Assembly (NCBI GenBank): GCA_902789345.1
Contig: CADANT010000019.1
Coordinates: forward strand, 24,105 to 88,104
Direction of reading: 5' to 3'
Length of the DNA: 64,000 bases
Source: an uncultured Ruminococcus sp.
GTDB lineage: Bacteria > Bacillota > Clostridia > Oscillospirales > Acutalibacteraceae
Part shown: positions 37,664 to 46,977 of the stretch, in pieces
Numbering within the stretch: position 1 is the first letter of the stretch
Layout: each line of letters begins with the position of its first letter
The notes under the pieces: generated by a model
What the model was told of the DNA's origin: nothing
What the model saw: the letters and a program-made list of their open reading frames with translations, nothing else
Databases searched by the model: none
Program-made: the position numbers and the translations under genes

Positions 37664-37671
37664 AGCTGCAC

Positions 37672-38913
37672 CTATATGTGTGATAATTTTCTTCTGCGTA
37701 TTAACAATGCAAGTATAACAAACACCACAGCATAAGCAACACAAAGCGCTGTGCCTATGCTTGGTGTGCCTAAAGCCAGAGCCGACCTTACACTGCTAAA
37801 AGCCGCCCCTGACGGCAGATAAAAGGCAACTGTTCTTATTGCCTGCGGGAAAAAATAGTCAGGATAAAAGCACCCCGAAATATAGCCTAAGCCTGCCGCA
37901 GCAACAAACTGCACCAAAACTCCGCTTATAATTCCCGAGGTTATTTCATATAAAAAATACTGCATTGCACAAACAGCGGCAACTGCCGGTATAACATTCA
38001 GCCACAAAACAAGCATTGACTGAATATTTATATTTACAATACCAATATCCTCAAAATTAACAAAGCTGCCGCAAACTCCAACTATAACCGCAACAATTAA
38101 AACAGTAGCAACGGAAAACAGTACAAACGAGAGAAATTCCCCTAATACCATACCTGTAACGCCTGCTCCCTTAGAGCTTAAAAGCCGATTAAAGGAAAGA
38201 TTTTTTTTAGCAAGCAAAGGACAAAAGGCTATGCCGAACAACAGCAAAAACAGAGTAGCTATTCCGCAAAAATAATAACTTGCTGAATTAAGCCCGTCTT
38301 TTAGCCCTATGTTTTCAACCTGTGCAGTGTTGCTCCGTGAAAAAACAAGGTTAATATACATAATATTCATTTCCTTGTTTTTGTCAGACATATTTTCGGT
38401 ATTGTTAGTGTCGTAGCAATATTGGGCGGCGGCTGTTATGCCTGTTTGAGTTTTTGTTATCATATTGGTTACGGTTTTTACAGCCTCGGCAGAAAGTACA
38501 GCGCCAATAGACGATGAACTCTCTTTCATAACATATTTTAAAGATTTGTTTTCGCCGTTAAGCACAGACTCTACAAACCCCTCCGGTACAAGCACATATG
38601 CGCTTATTGTATCGTCTGAAAGTTTTTCCTTTGCGTCATCTTCACTGTTGCACCGAACTAAATCTATTGAAAGCCGTGAAGTATCAAGGTTTTCCAGTGC
38701 TGTAATACCTGCCTTAAAATAGCTGTCGGAATAATCCCCCACTACACCTATTTTTATTTTTTCACTGCTCTCAGACGATGTATTGCTTTTTATAACTACA
38801 CCTAAGGTTGCCGCTACACCCAAAACCAGTATTAATGTTACCGCTATTACCCACGGATACGCCCGCAGGTATCTTTTTAGCTGTAGCTTAAAATACGCTG
38901 AAAATCTTTTCAT
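37672..38913 (-). CDS. ABC-2 type transporter permease
   Basis: 413 residues with the same layout as its neighbour: one N-terminal span (VIAVTLILVLGVAATLGVVI), a ~170-residue external domain containing KIGVVGDYSDSYFKAG, then about five spans (GIATLFLLLFGIAF to AYAVVFVILALLI). It ends with the basic tail RRRKLS and a TAG stop. It begins 2 bases after the ATPase gene stop, so the two are coupled. Likely forms a heterodimeric exporter with the downstream permease. Confidence 0.82.
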   Translation of the reverse strand: MKRFSAYFKLQLKRYLRAYPWVIAVTLILVLGVAATLGVVIKSNTSSESSEKIKIGVVGDYSDSYFKAGITALENLDTSRLSIDLVRCNSEDDAKEKLSDDTISAYVLVPEGFVESVLNGENKSLKYVMKESSSSIGAVLSAEAVKTVTNMITKTQTGITAAAQYCYDTNNTENMSDKNKEMNIMYINLVFSRSNTAQVENIGLKDGLNSASYYFCGIATLFLLLFGIAFCPLLAKKNLSFNRLLSSKGAGVTGMVLGEFLSFVLFSVATVLIVAVIVGVCGSFVNFEDIGIVNINIQSMLVLWLNVIPAVAAVCAMQYFLYEITSGIISGVLVQFVAAAGLGYISGCFYPDYFFPQAIRTVAFYLPSGAAFSSVRSALALGTPSIGTALCVAYAVVFVILALLIRRRKLSHI

Positions 38914-38915
38914 AA

Positions 38916-39584
38916 TTACAAGCTGCTTATTACCCGACGGATATTTCCGTCAAATTCAAATGGGCTTAAGCACCCTCCTTTTAAAATATACAGGCTGTCA
39001 CAAAGCTCTATTTCCTGAATTTCGTGAGTAGCAATTATAATAATTCCCCCTGCTGACTTAAACGCTCTTAAATAATCATAAATATTTTCCTTGCACACAA
39101 GGTCAAGTGCAGCTGTAGGCTCGTCAAGCAAAATAATTCCTGGTCTGCCTGCAACGGCACAGCCTATAGACAAGCGCTTTTTCATTCCGCCGGAAAGCTT
39201 GCTGACAGGCTTTTTAAGAAAATCATTTATACCCAGCACATTTAAAACCCCCGACTGAAGCTCTGCTTTAAGGTCGGCTTTTTTGTACCACATACGCAAA
39301 TTATCATACGCAGTCAGCTCCTCTATAAGAGGTGTACCCTGCGGTACATAACCAAGAACAGCATTTCGCACCTTGCTGTTTTTCAGCATATTTACATTAT
39401 CGCACAAAAACTCACCGCTGTTTGCCTTTGAAACGCCGCTAAGTATATTAAGCAGTGTGGATTTTCCGCTGCCGTTGGCACCAATAATTCCTATACACAT
39501 ACCGCTTTGAGCGTTAAAGGACACATTATTAAGCACCTGCTTTTTTCTGTAGCTCTTGCATATATTAGAAACCTTTATTTCCAC
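38916..39584 (-). CDS. ABC transporter ATP-binding protein
   Basis: 222-residue single ABC cassette. Walker A GANGSGKST near residue 36, Q-loop in LGYVPQGTPL, signature LSGGMKKRLSIG near 135, Walker B IILLDEPTAALD and the switch His in IIIATHEIQE. First gene of a three-gene operon with two ABC-2 permeases; it probably powers export. The substrate is not evident: there are no lantibiotic, peptide-precursor or two-component genes nearby. Confidence 0.92.
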   Translation of the reverse strand: MEIKVSNICKSYRKKQVLNNVSFNAQSGMCIGIIGANGSGKSTLLNILSGVSKANSGEFLCDNVNMLKNSKVRNAVLGYVPQGTPLIEELTAYDNLRMWYKKADLKAELQSGVLNVLGINDFLKKPVSKLSGGMKKRLSIGCAVAGRPGIILLDEPTAALDLVCKENIYDYLRAFKSAGGIIIIATHEIQEIELCDSLYILKGGCLSPFEFDGNIRRVISSL

Positions 39585-39651
39585 CTGACAATTCCTTTCC
39601 GCTGTTTAACACTAAAAATTAAAGTGTTGCCTGTCATTATTAACTCAGCAA

Positions 39652-39678
39652 GGGGCATCAGTAATTTCTGATACCCCC
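39652..39678 (-). terminator. Hairpin after the zinc-ribbon protein gene
   Basis: GGGGCATCAG and CTGATACCCC pair with one mismatch, about 20 bases after the stop of the zinc-ribbon gene on the minus strand. The downstream U-run is weak. Confidence 0.5.
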
Positions 39679-39696
39679 TGTATGTTTTATATTATT

Positions 39697-41886
39697 TTAA
39701 CCATTATAAGATAAGCCGTAGTCGTAATCATCACTGTATGACCTAGGTGCCATACTGTAAAAAGTAGAATCGCCAAGATCTTCTATATCAACGCCGGATT
39801 CATTAATATTACCCATTATCTCGTCATTATTAACAGATTCCTGCCATCTTGACATATCCTCACTGTCGTCGGCATTGTAGTAATTCTTTGGTGCGTTTTT
39901 AACCTCTTTTGCCTGTGACACCTCAACTTTAGAGGAAACTGTAATTAATTCATCACTGCCGGCAAACACCTTTGTAGTTACATCACTTTTTGCGCCGCTG
40001 CGGTTTATGTCAAGCTCTACAGACAAGGTAGAAAGCAGTGCGTCTACCGCATAGCCGTTACTTCCTGTTAGCTTCACACCTGTGTAATTACTTAGCATTT
40101 TAAATTCCGGTTTATTTGCTGTACTGCTTAGGAAATCGTATGATGACTTGTTATATTCACTTCCTAAGGAAATTTTAACCTTACCGGATGTGCTGTTGGT
40201 GTCTGAAACAAAATCCTGAACTGCAAGGTCAAGAATTTCGTTTCCATCTGTTTTTACAGTAAATGTACCTGTAAGCTTGCCCCAGCTTTTTTTGCCGCTG
40301 CCTGAAATCTCGTAGGTTGTACTGCCGTCAAAGTTACAGCTAAACAGGTATCCGCAGGAATCGCCGTTTTCCGGCTCTAAAAGACTAATGCTTACACCCT
40401 GGCTGTCACTTTGTTCAAGCGCTCTGCCTACAACATTACCCACATTGTCAACCCATACCTTGTAGGTAAAACCGGTATCTGCAGAACTGCTGTTTTTAAT
40501 ATCTTCAAGCTGTTCCAATGCATCGTCTATACTTTCTTGGTAATCTTTTTTATCATAACTGCTGCTGTATGCCTTTACAATAGCCATAACATCGCTGTCG
40601 GTTTTTGCGGATTTCAGCACAGCTGTAAACATATTTACATAATCGTTCTTGTCAATGTCTGCCGTTAGAAGTGTGCAGTTTTGTGAAACACTGCCTACAG
40701 TCAGAGCTTCACTGCTCTTTTGTACCTCACCAATGTTATCCGACATAAGCTTTGCATATTTCTTCATCACCTTATTAATCTGTTCAGGTGTGGGCAGCTC
40801 TTCATATTCAGAAAAAGCGTTTGAACCATAACTGCCGTAATCCGAAGAATCAAGGTCGTAGCAAATATAATCTTCACTTAGCTCCGGTACTTGGAAATAC
40901 ATTTTTTGTGCGTCTGAATCCAGAATTAAATTTGCTGTTGCTATAGAAGTGTCGTTCAGCTTAAACTCCATATCACCGGAAGACTTGCCGTTTTTGTTGC
41001 TCATATTATAATTTACAGAGGCACTGTCTATGCTCTTAAGCAGCTTTGACACCTTCTTTGAATCTGACGATGACATTGAGGATTCAACAATATCTGCCAG
41101 CTTTTCACCGGTTTTTATGGTATATTCAGAGTCTATGCTTTTGTCCTTAGTTTGTGAAAATTGCATATTGTATGTACCTTTGTCAATGCTTTGACCAAGG
41201 CTTTCATTTTCTACAAAAGAGTAATAATCCTTTGGAGATGAAAAATTTGCTCGGAAAAAGTTTGATATTGCAGGGAAGAACACCCATACCACTGCAACAA
41301 TGGCAACAAGCAACACTGCTAAAGTCACAAGAATTATCGGCATTTTGGAGCCTTTCTTCTTGCCTTCACTGCCATTAACATAATTTTGCAAATTACCGTT
41401 GTATGCAGGTGCTACTGCCGCAGCAGCTGCCTGAGCAGGATTGCCAACCCCATTTTGATACGCATTGTCACCATAGCCCATATTATTTTTCTGTGCCGAC
41501 TGTTGGTTTTGTACTGCGCCGACCTCATTCGGCTGTGGGTTATAGCCCTGTGTCTGTGTTGGTTGCTGGTTTTGTACTGCACCGGCTTCACTTGGCTGTG
41601 GGTTATAGCCCTGTGCCTGTGTTGGCTGTTGATTTTGTACTGCGCCGGCCTCACTTGGCTGTGGGTTGTAGCCCTGTGTCTGTGCCAACTGTTGGTTCTG
41701 TACTGTAACTGCTTCATTTGGCTGTATTTTCTTGCTTAAATCCTCGGTTATTCCCTGACCGCTGTTATTATCAGCTACCGTAGTTTGCTGTAAATTCTGA
41801 AAGGCTCTTTCATTTCTCTCTCCACAATTAGGGCAGAATTTACTGTTTTCCTGTAATTCTCCCCCACATTTGTTACATTTCATCAT
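39697..41886 (-). CDS. Zinc-ribbon membrane-anchored protein with Gln-rich tandem repeats
   Basis: About 729 residues. AGGAG lies just before tandem ATGs at 41886 and 41883. The N-terminus MKCNKCGGELQENSKFCPNCG is a zinc ribbon with two CxxC pairs (given here as CNKCGG and CPNCGE). Next comes a flexible region with four near-identical 21-residue units (core GYNPQPSEAGA), then a single span (IILVTLAVLLVAIVAVVWVFF) at about residue 190. A large exterior domain of ~520 residues follows, with no signature I recognise. Similar zinc-ribbon plus span plus exterior proteins are common in Clostridia and are usually unnamed. Not in an obvious operon. Function unknown. Confidence 0.75.
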   Translation of the reverse strand: MMKCNKCGGELQENSKFCPNCGERNERAFQNLQQTTVADNNSGQGITEDLSKKIQPNEAVTVQNQQLAQTQGYNPQPSEAGAVQNQQPTQAQGYNPQPSEAGAVQNQQPTQTQGYNPQPNEVGAVQNQQSAQKNNMGYGDNAYQNGVGNPAQAAAAAVAPAYNGNLQNYVNGSEGKKKGSKMPIILVTLAVLLVAIVAVVWVFFPAISNFFRANFSSPKDYYSFVENESLGQSIDKGTYNMQFSQTKDKSIDSEYTIKTGEKLADIVESSMSSSDSKKVSKLLKSIDSASVNYNMSNKNGKSSGDMEFKLNDTSIATANLILDSDAQKMYFQVPELSEDYICYDLDSSDYGSYGSNAFSEYEELPTPEQINKVMKKYAKLMSDNIGEVQKSSEALTVGSVSQNCTLLTADIDKNDYVNMFTAVLKSAKTDSDVMAIVKAYSSSYDKKDYQESIDDALEQLEDIKNSSSADTGFTYKVWVDNVGNVVGRALEQSDSQGVSISLLEPENGDSCGYLFSCNFDGSTTYEISGSGKKSWGKLTGTFTVKTDGNEILDLAVQDFVSDTNSTSGKVKISLGSEYNKSSYDFLSSTANKPEFKMLSNYTGVKLTGSNGYAVDALLSTLSVELDINRSGAKSDVTTKVFAGSDELITVSSKVEVSQAKEVKNAPKNYYNADDSEDMSRWQESVNNDEIMGNINESGVDIEDLGDSTFYSMAPRSYSDDYDYGLSYNG
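41515..41703 (-). repeat. In-frame 63-bp tandem repeats in the zinc-ribbon gene
   Basis: Three full 21-codon units (VQNQQ..TQ.QGYNPQP.E.GA) plus partial units on both sides. The first two differ at only a few bases. Being a multiple of three, copy-number change would keep the frame and change only linker length. Confidence 0.8.
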
Positions 41887-42022
41887 ACACACTCTCCTAT
41901 TATTATGTAACACACATTATAACATCTTGCTAAATACAGTGTCAATCTTTTATTATACATTCTATGCTAAGGTCACTTAAAAACTGACACCGTGCTTTTC
42001 CAAAATAATATTTTAAAATGCC

Positions 42023-42056
42023 ACAAGGCAGATACTTCTGATAGTATCTGCCTTGT
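42023..42056 (-). terminator. Terminator of the pyruvate:ferredoxin oxidoreductase gene
   Basis: Perfect arms ACAAGGCAGATAC and GTATCTGCCTTGT around an 8-base loop, about 20 bases after the stop. Confidence 0.65.
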
Positions 42057-42076
42057 GTTAGTTAATTTATAAGGAA

Positions 42077-45000
42077 TTACTTATTATCTTCAAATGTCTG
42101 AGAAGCCAAGAACTGTAGGTGAGCAAGCTTTTTAGCTGCCTGCTGTTCAGCTCTGTTAAACAGAAGATCTGCTCTCTCAGGGTTTGCACGAGAAAGTGCA
42201 TTGTAACGAACCTCGCCCATAATAAAGTCACGATAGCTCATTGTAGGAGCCTTAGAATCTACGATAAGCGGATTCTTGCCCTGCTCAATCAAACGAGGGT
42301 TGTAACGGTAGATGTTCCAATAACCTGACTGTACAGCCTTTTTCTCTTCGATTTGAGCTATTGTCATACCACCCTTAATACCATGGTTGATACAAGGTGC
42401 ATAACAAATAATAATTGATGGGCCATCATAGCTTTCTGCCTCAACAAATGCCTTTATACACTGGTTATAGTCGGCACCCATTGAAACCTGTGCTACATAT
42501 ACATTACCGTATGTCATTGCAATAGCCGCAAGGTCCTTTTTGTTTGTAGCCTTACCTGCTGCAGCAAACTGTGCAATAGAACCGCTAGGTGTAGCCTTAG
42601 AAGCCTGACCGCCTGTATTTGAATAAACCTCTGTATCAAATACAAGAATGTTTACATCCTTACCGGAGGCAATAACATGGTCCAAACCGCCAAAGCCAAT
42701 ATCGTATGCCCAGCCGTCGCCGCCGAATATCCACATAGACTTCTTAGCAAGCTGGTCTTTATCAGCAAGTGTCTTTTTAGCAAGCTTGCCTGCCTCGCAG
42801 TCACAGCTGCTGATTTCCTCAAGCTTCTCAATAAGTGCCTGAGCAGCTATTTTGTTCTCGCCTGAGTTTGTTATTGTTGAAAGGTATTCCTCACAAGCAG
42901 ATTTAACATCTTCCTTGTCTACCTTTTCGGAAATTTCTCTTACATAATCTGCAAGTCTGTCACGAATAGCGTTCTGTCCTAGAACCATACCGTAACCGAA
43001 CTCTGCGTTATCCTCAAACAATGAGTTATGCCAAGCCGGACCTCTGCCCTCTTTGTTTACTGTGTAAGGTGTAGCCGGAGCTGAAGCACCCCAAATTGAT
43101 GAACAGCCTGTAGCGTTGGCAATAAACATTCTGTCACCAAACAGCTGTGTAGCAAGCTTTGCATATGGTGTTTCACCACAACCTGCGCAAGCACCTGAGA
43201 ATTCAAGCAATGGCTGCTTAAACTGGCTGCCCTTAACTGTAGTTTCCTTAAACTTTGCGGCAACATCAGGCTTAACAGGCAGGTCAAGACCATAAGCAAA
43301 TACCTCTTGCTGCTCCATTTCACCGTCAGCCGGCTTCATCTCAAGAGCCTTGTTTCCCTTCTTGCCAGGACAAACCTGTGCACAAGAGCCACAACCTGTA
43401 CAGTCAAGTGTAGAAACTGTCATTGTAAATGTCATACCAGGCATAGCCATCATAGGGGCTTTCTTTGTTGCGGCAGGTGCTGCGGCAGCTTCGTCGGCTG
43501 TCATAGCAACAGGACGAATAGCAGCGTGCGGACATACATATGAACAGAAGTTACACTGAATACAATTCTCAGAATTCCAAGACGGAACATCAACTGCAAT
43601 GCCTCTCTTTTCGTATGCAGCTGTACCCTGCGGAGCTGTACCGTCAATGTGGTTTTTAAATGCAGATACAGGAAGCTGGTTACCCTTGTAAGCATTTACA
43701 GGGTGCAGAATAGTATTTACATACTCTAAAACCTCCGGCTTACCGTTAGTTGATACAACCTTCTCCAGCTCGCCCTCGGCGTCAGCCCAGCTTGCAGGTA
43801 CTTCTACCTTTACAAAGTCTGTTGCGCCACGCTCAATAGCTGCATGGTTCATATCAACAATAGCCTGGCCCTTCTTGCTGTATGACTTTGTAGCAGCGTC
43901 CTTCATATATTTAATAGCATCGTCCTTAGGGATAATGTTAGCAATAGTAAAGAATGCTGACTGCAAAATTGTGTTGATACGGCCGCCAAGACCGATTTCC
44001 TTACCAATCTTGATACCGTCTATTGTATAGAAATTAATCTTCTTTTGAGCAATAATTCTCTTCATTTTAGCAGGAAGCTTTTCTTCAAGCTCCTCGCCGG
44101 ACCAAGGACAGTTCAGCAGGAAGCTGCCGCCCTCTTTCAGGTCGTCTACCATATCGTACTTATGTACATATGACGGGTTATGACAGGCAACAAAGTCTGC
44201 CTTACTGATGTAGTAGGTTGACTTAATTGGCTTGTTACCAAAACGCAGGTGAGATACTGTCAAACCGCCTGACTTCTTTGAGTCATATGCAAAGTAACCC
44301 TGAGCGTACATATCTGTATGGTCACCGATAATTTTAATTGAGTTTTTGTTAGCACCAACTGTACCGTCAGCACCAAGTCCCCAGAATTTACATGAGCTTG
44401 TGCCGGCAGGTGTTGTATCAGGATTTTCAACAACAGGCAATGAAAGATTTGTAACATCATCAACAATGCCGATTGTAAATCTTCTCTTAGGCTGGTCAGA
44501 TTCCATATTGCGGTAAACGGCAATAATGTCACCAGGTGTTGTATCCTTTGATGACAAACCGTAACGGCCTGTATAAACATTCACGCCTGCAAACTTAGAA
44601 CCGTTAATTGCAGCCAGTACATCAAGGTACAAAGGCTCACCAATAGAACCAGGCTCTTTTGTTCTGTCAAGAACTGTAATATTCTTAACTGTTTCCGGCA
44701 GCTGGCTTAGCATATAGTCAGCTACAAACGGTCTGTAAAGTCTTACCTTTAGCAAACCAACCTTTTCGCCCTTAGCTGTCAGGTAGTCAATAACCTCTTC
44801 TGTACAGTCGTTTACAGAGCCCATTGCTACAATAACATTTTCTGCGTCAGGCGCACCATAGTAATTGAAAGGCTTATAGTCTGTACCAAGCTTTTCGTTT
44901 ACCTTGTTCATATATTCTACAACAATTTCAGGTACAGCGTCATAATATACATTACAAGCCTCTCTTGCCTGGAAGAATATATCGTCGTTTTGTGCAGTGC

Positions 45001-45649
45001 CTCTTGTTACAGGGTGCTCAGGGTTAAGGCTTCTTCTTCTGTATGCGTCAACTGCGCCCCAGTCAAGCATATCTGCAAGATCCTCATAGTCCCACATAGC
45101 AACCTTTTGAATTTCGTGTGAAGTTCTGAAACCGTCAAAGAAATGCATAAACGGCACTCTGCCCTTTATTGCTGACAAATGAGCAACGGCAGCAAGGTCC
45201 ATACACTCCTGTGGGTTAGTAGAACACAGCATAGCGTAACCTGTTTGACGACAGGCGTATATATCTGAATGGTCACCGAAAATTGACAAAGCGTGTGATG
45301 TCAATGCACGGGCAGAAACATGAATTACGCTAGGCAACAGCTCGCCTGCCATTTTGTACATATTTGGTATCATAAGCAGCAAGCCCTGCGAAGCAGTAAA
45401 TGTTGTTGTTAATGCACCGGCAGAAAGTGAACCGTGAACAGCACCTGCTGCGCCACCCTCTGACTGCATTTCTGTTACCTGTACTTCTCTGCCAAACAGA
45501 TTTTTTCTGCCTGCTGTGGCATATTTGTCAACCTCATCAGCCATTACTGATGAAGGTGTAATAGGATAGATAGCAGCAACATCTGTAAACGCATAGGCTA
45601 CATGAGCGGCTGCGTTGTTACCATCCATAGTTTTCATTTTTCTTGCCAT
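42077..45649 (-). CDS. nifJ: Pyruvate:ferredoxin (flavodoxin) oxidoreductase, single-chain
   Basis: Oxidises pyruvate with CoA to acetyl-CoA, CO2 and reduced ferredoxin in the cytoplasm of anaerobes. 1190 residues, the usual length of the fused homodimeric form. Domain order is pyrimidine-binding domain I (AYAFTDVAAIYPITPSS near residue 17), CoA/transketolase-C domains, a two-cluster ferredoxin domain (CIQCNFCSYVCP near 693 and CTGCGSCAQVCP near 750), then the TPP domain with a further cluster Cys (ACAGCGETPY) and IFGGDGWAYDIGFGG plus NTGGQASKATP. All are intact. AAGGAGG precedes the ATG. It is transcribed alone from its own promoter with a hairpin-bearing leader. Confidence 0.97.
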   Translation of the reverse strand: MARKMKTMDGNNAAAHVAYAFTDVAAIYPITPSSVMADEVDKYATAGRKNLFGREVQVTEMQSEGGAAGAVHGSLSAGALTTTFTASQGLLLMIPNMYKMAGELLPSVIHVSARALTSHALSIFGDHSDIYACRQTGYAMLCSTNPQECMDLAAVAHLSAIKGRVPFMHFFDGFRTSHEIQKVAMWDYEDLADMLDWGAVDAYRRRSLNPEHPVTRGTAQNDDIFFQAREACNVYYDAVPEIVVEYMNKVNEKLGTDYKPFNYYGAPDAENVIVAMGSVNDCTEEVIDYLTAKGEKVGLLKVRLYRPFVADYMLSQLPETVKNITVLDRTKEPGSIGEPLYLDVLAAINGSKFAGVNVYTGRYGLSSKDTTPGDIIAVYRNMESDQPKRRFTIGIVDDVTNLSLPVVENPDTTPAGTSSCKFWGLGADGTVGANKNSIKIIGDHTDMYAQGYFAYDSKKSGGLTVSHLRFGNKPIKSTYYISKADFVACHNPSYVHKYDMVDDLKEGGSFLLNCPWSGEELEEKLPAKMKRIIAQKKINFYTIDGIKIGKEIGLGGRINTILQSAFFTIANIIPKDDAIKYMKDAATKSYSKKGQAIVDMNHAAIERGATDFVKVEVPASWADAEGELEKVVSTNGKPEVLEYVNTILHPVNAYKGNQLPVSAFKNHIDGTAPQGTAAYEKRGIAVDVPSWNSENCIQCNFCSYVCPHAAIRPVAMTADEAAAAPAATKKAPMMAMPGMTFTMTVSTLDCTGCGSCAQVCPGKKGNKALEMKPADGEMEQQEVFAYGLDLPVKPDVAAKFKETTVKGSQFKQPLLEFSGACAGCGETPYAKLATQLFGDRMFIANATGCSSIWGASAPATPYTVNKEGRGPAWHNSLFEDNAEFGYGMVLGQNAIRDRLADYVREISEKVDKEDVKSACEEYLSTITNSGENKIAAQALIEKLEEISSCDCEAGKLAKKTLADKDQLAKKSMWIFGGDGWAYDIGFGGLDHVIASGKDVNILVFDTEVYSNTGGQASKATPSGSIAQFAAAGKATNKKDLAAIAMTYGNVYVAQVSMGADYNQCIKAFVEAESYDGPSIIICYAPCINHGIKGGMTIAQIEEKKAVQSGYWNIYRYNPRLIEQGKNPLIVDSKAPTMSYRDFIMGEVRYNALSRANPERADLLFNRAEQQAAKKLAHLQFLASQTFEDNK

Positions 45650-45700
45650 GGAAATTTTCCTCCTTATAAATTAAATACCCTAGGGCATAGAACTACTTAG

Positions 45701-45724
45701 AAAAATGTCGAGGCATAGCTCGAC
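45701..45724 (-). promoter_or_regulatory. Leader hairpin with T-run upstream of nifJ
   Basis: GTCGAG-CTATGC-CTCGAC followed directly by ATTTTT, within the first 25 bases of the predicted nifJ leader. It has the form of a small attenuator. Nearby is the palindrome ATGCCCTAGGGTAT (about 45675-45688), overlapping the rest of the leader. Role is inference. Confidence 0.4.
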
Positions 45725-45732
45725 CTAGATTA

Positions 45733-45761
45733 ATTTTAGCACTTTTGCTTTGAAGTGTAAA
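45733..45761 (-). promoter_or_regulatory. Promoter of nifJ
   Basis: TTTACA (45761-45756), 17-base spacer, TAAAAT (45738-45733) on the minus strand, giving a leader of about 75 bases. Confidence 0.6.
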
Positions 45762-45835
45762 GTAAAAATAAGATAAAATTATTTACTTTTTTGTAAAATA
45801 TAATATACTCTAGCACAAATAGGCAACAAGTAAAT

Positions 45836-45895
45836 TTACATATTTATACAATTATTTACAGCGCTTTTATGTAAAATCAATTACATATTTATACA
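45836..45895. repeat. Paired 15-bp operator-like direct repeats upstream of nifJ
   Basis: TTACATATTTATACA occurs exactly twice, at 45836-45850 and 45881-45895, 45 bases apart. It shares the core CATATTTAT with the ARG-box-like sites near argG. The rest of the 435-base gap 45650-46084 is very AT-rich and without genes. Confidence 0.45.
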
Positions 45896-46000
45896 TATCG
45901 TATTTTTATAGTTTATTTATCACAAATACTTTTCGCAAAATATGTACATTTTTTTGTGCACCGATTGTTTTTATTGTTTTAAATAGTTTTCGCCGTGTAA

Positions 46001-46029
46001 TTGACAATTACGGCATTTTCTTATACACT
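46001..46029 (+). promoter_or_regulatory. Promoter of the CBS/CorC gene
   Basis: TTGACA (46001-46006), 17-base spacer and TACACT (46024-46029). The -35 sits in an imperfect palindrome (GCCGTGTAATT-GAC-AATTACGGC), a possible operator. Confidence 0.5.
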
Positions 46030-46084
46030 GATAGAGTATAAACAAATTCGCCGTTTAGGCAAAAATTAAGGAGAAGTTTTTACA

Positions 46085-46954
46085 ATGAATGACGACCACC
46101 CTGATAAAAGCAATTCTAAAAAGGGCAGCAGCATACTAAGCAGAATATTCCGCTACGGTGACCTTGACTCCCCTACAGACGCTGAAGACGAGGTTATGAA
46201 TATGTTAAACCTTTGTTGTGAAAAAGGATTAATAGACCATAACTGCAAGGTTATGATAGAGAATATTTTCAGCTTTGACGACACCACCGCCGGAGAGATT
46301 ATGACTCACAGAAACGACTTTGTAGCCTGTGAGGATATTGAACCGCTGACATCGGTAGTTGAAAAAATTATAAATTCCGGCTACTCCAGAATACCTGTTT
46401 ACCATTATGACACAGATAACATTGTGGGTATATTGTATGCAAAGGATTTGCTAAAATATGTATTTTGCGATGTTCCGAAAAATTTTAAATTAACAGACAT
46501 TACCAGAGAGGTTTTTTATGTACCAAGCTCTAAAAAGTGCAGTGAGCTTTTTGCGGAAATGGTAGCAGACAAAACGCAAATTGCCATTGTAGTAGACGAG
46601 TACGGCGGCACGGACGGTTTGGTTTCACTTGAAGATTTAATAGAAGCCATTATGGGCAAAATTCAAGACGAATATGACAACGAGGAAGAAGAAGTGCACA
46701 AAATAACGGAAAAAATTTTTGCATTTGACGCCTCTGCCGGACTTGACGAAGTAAACCAACTGCTGGGAACAAACCTGCCGGAAGAAGAATATGACACCAT
46801 AGCCGGACTTATTCTTGATAAGCTCGGCAAAATTCCAACCGAGGGCGAAAGGCCTGTAGTAGAGTTTGAAAATGTAAAATTTACTGTTGCAAAAATAGAA
46901 AAAAGGCGTATAGTTAAGGTGTTGGTAGAGCTTATACCACAAAGTCAACAGTAA
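46085..46954 (+). CDS. CBS-domain protein with CorC/HlyC transporter-associated domain
   Basis: 289 residues, soluble. A disordered N-terminus of about 40 residues precedes TAGEIMTHRNDFVACED, the start of a CBS pair (about 65-190). VGILYAKDLL ends the first CBS repeat and IVVDEYGGTDGLVSLEDLIEAIMG, here abbreviated to VDEYGGTDGLVSLEDL, ends the second. The C-terminal CorC_HlyC domain includes YDTIAGLILDKLGKIPTEGE. The DUF21/CNNM membrane domain is absent, as in CorC of E. coli. CBS pairs of this class bind nucleotides and are linked to magnesium or cobalt efflux. Followed after 23 bases by the C_GCAxxG_C_C gene. AAGGAG precedes the ATG. Confidence 0.88.
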   Translation: MNDDHPDKSNSKKGSSILSRIFRYGDLDSPTDAEDEVMNMLNLCCEKGLIDHNCKVMIENIFSFDDTTAGEIMTHRNDFVACEDIEPLTSVVEKIINSGYSRIPVYHYDTDNIVGILYAKDLLKYVFCDVPKNFKLTDITREVFYVPSSKKCSELFAEMVADKTQIAIVVDEYGGTDGLVSLEDLIEAIMGKIQDEYDNEEEEVHKITEKIFAFDASAGLDEVNQLLGTNLPEEEYDTIAGLILDKLGKIPTEGERPVVEFENVKFTVAKIEKRRIVKVLVELIPQSQQ

Positions 46955-46977
46955 ATTATATTTAAGGGTGATTATAT

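Noticed and set aside
41412..41739. Repetitive reading frames opposite the zinc-ribbon gene
   Set aside because: They mirror the 63-bp repeats of the real gene on the other strand; no ribosome sites, low-complexity products.
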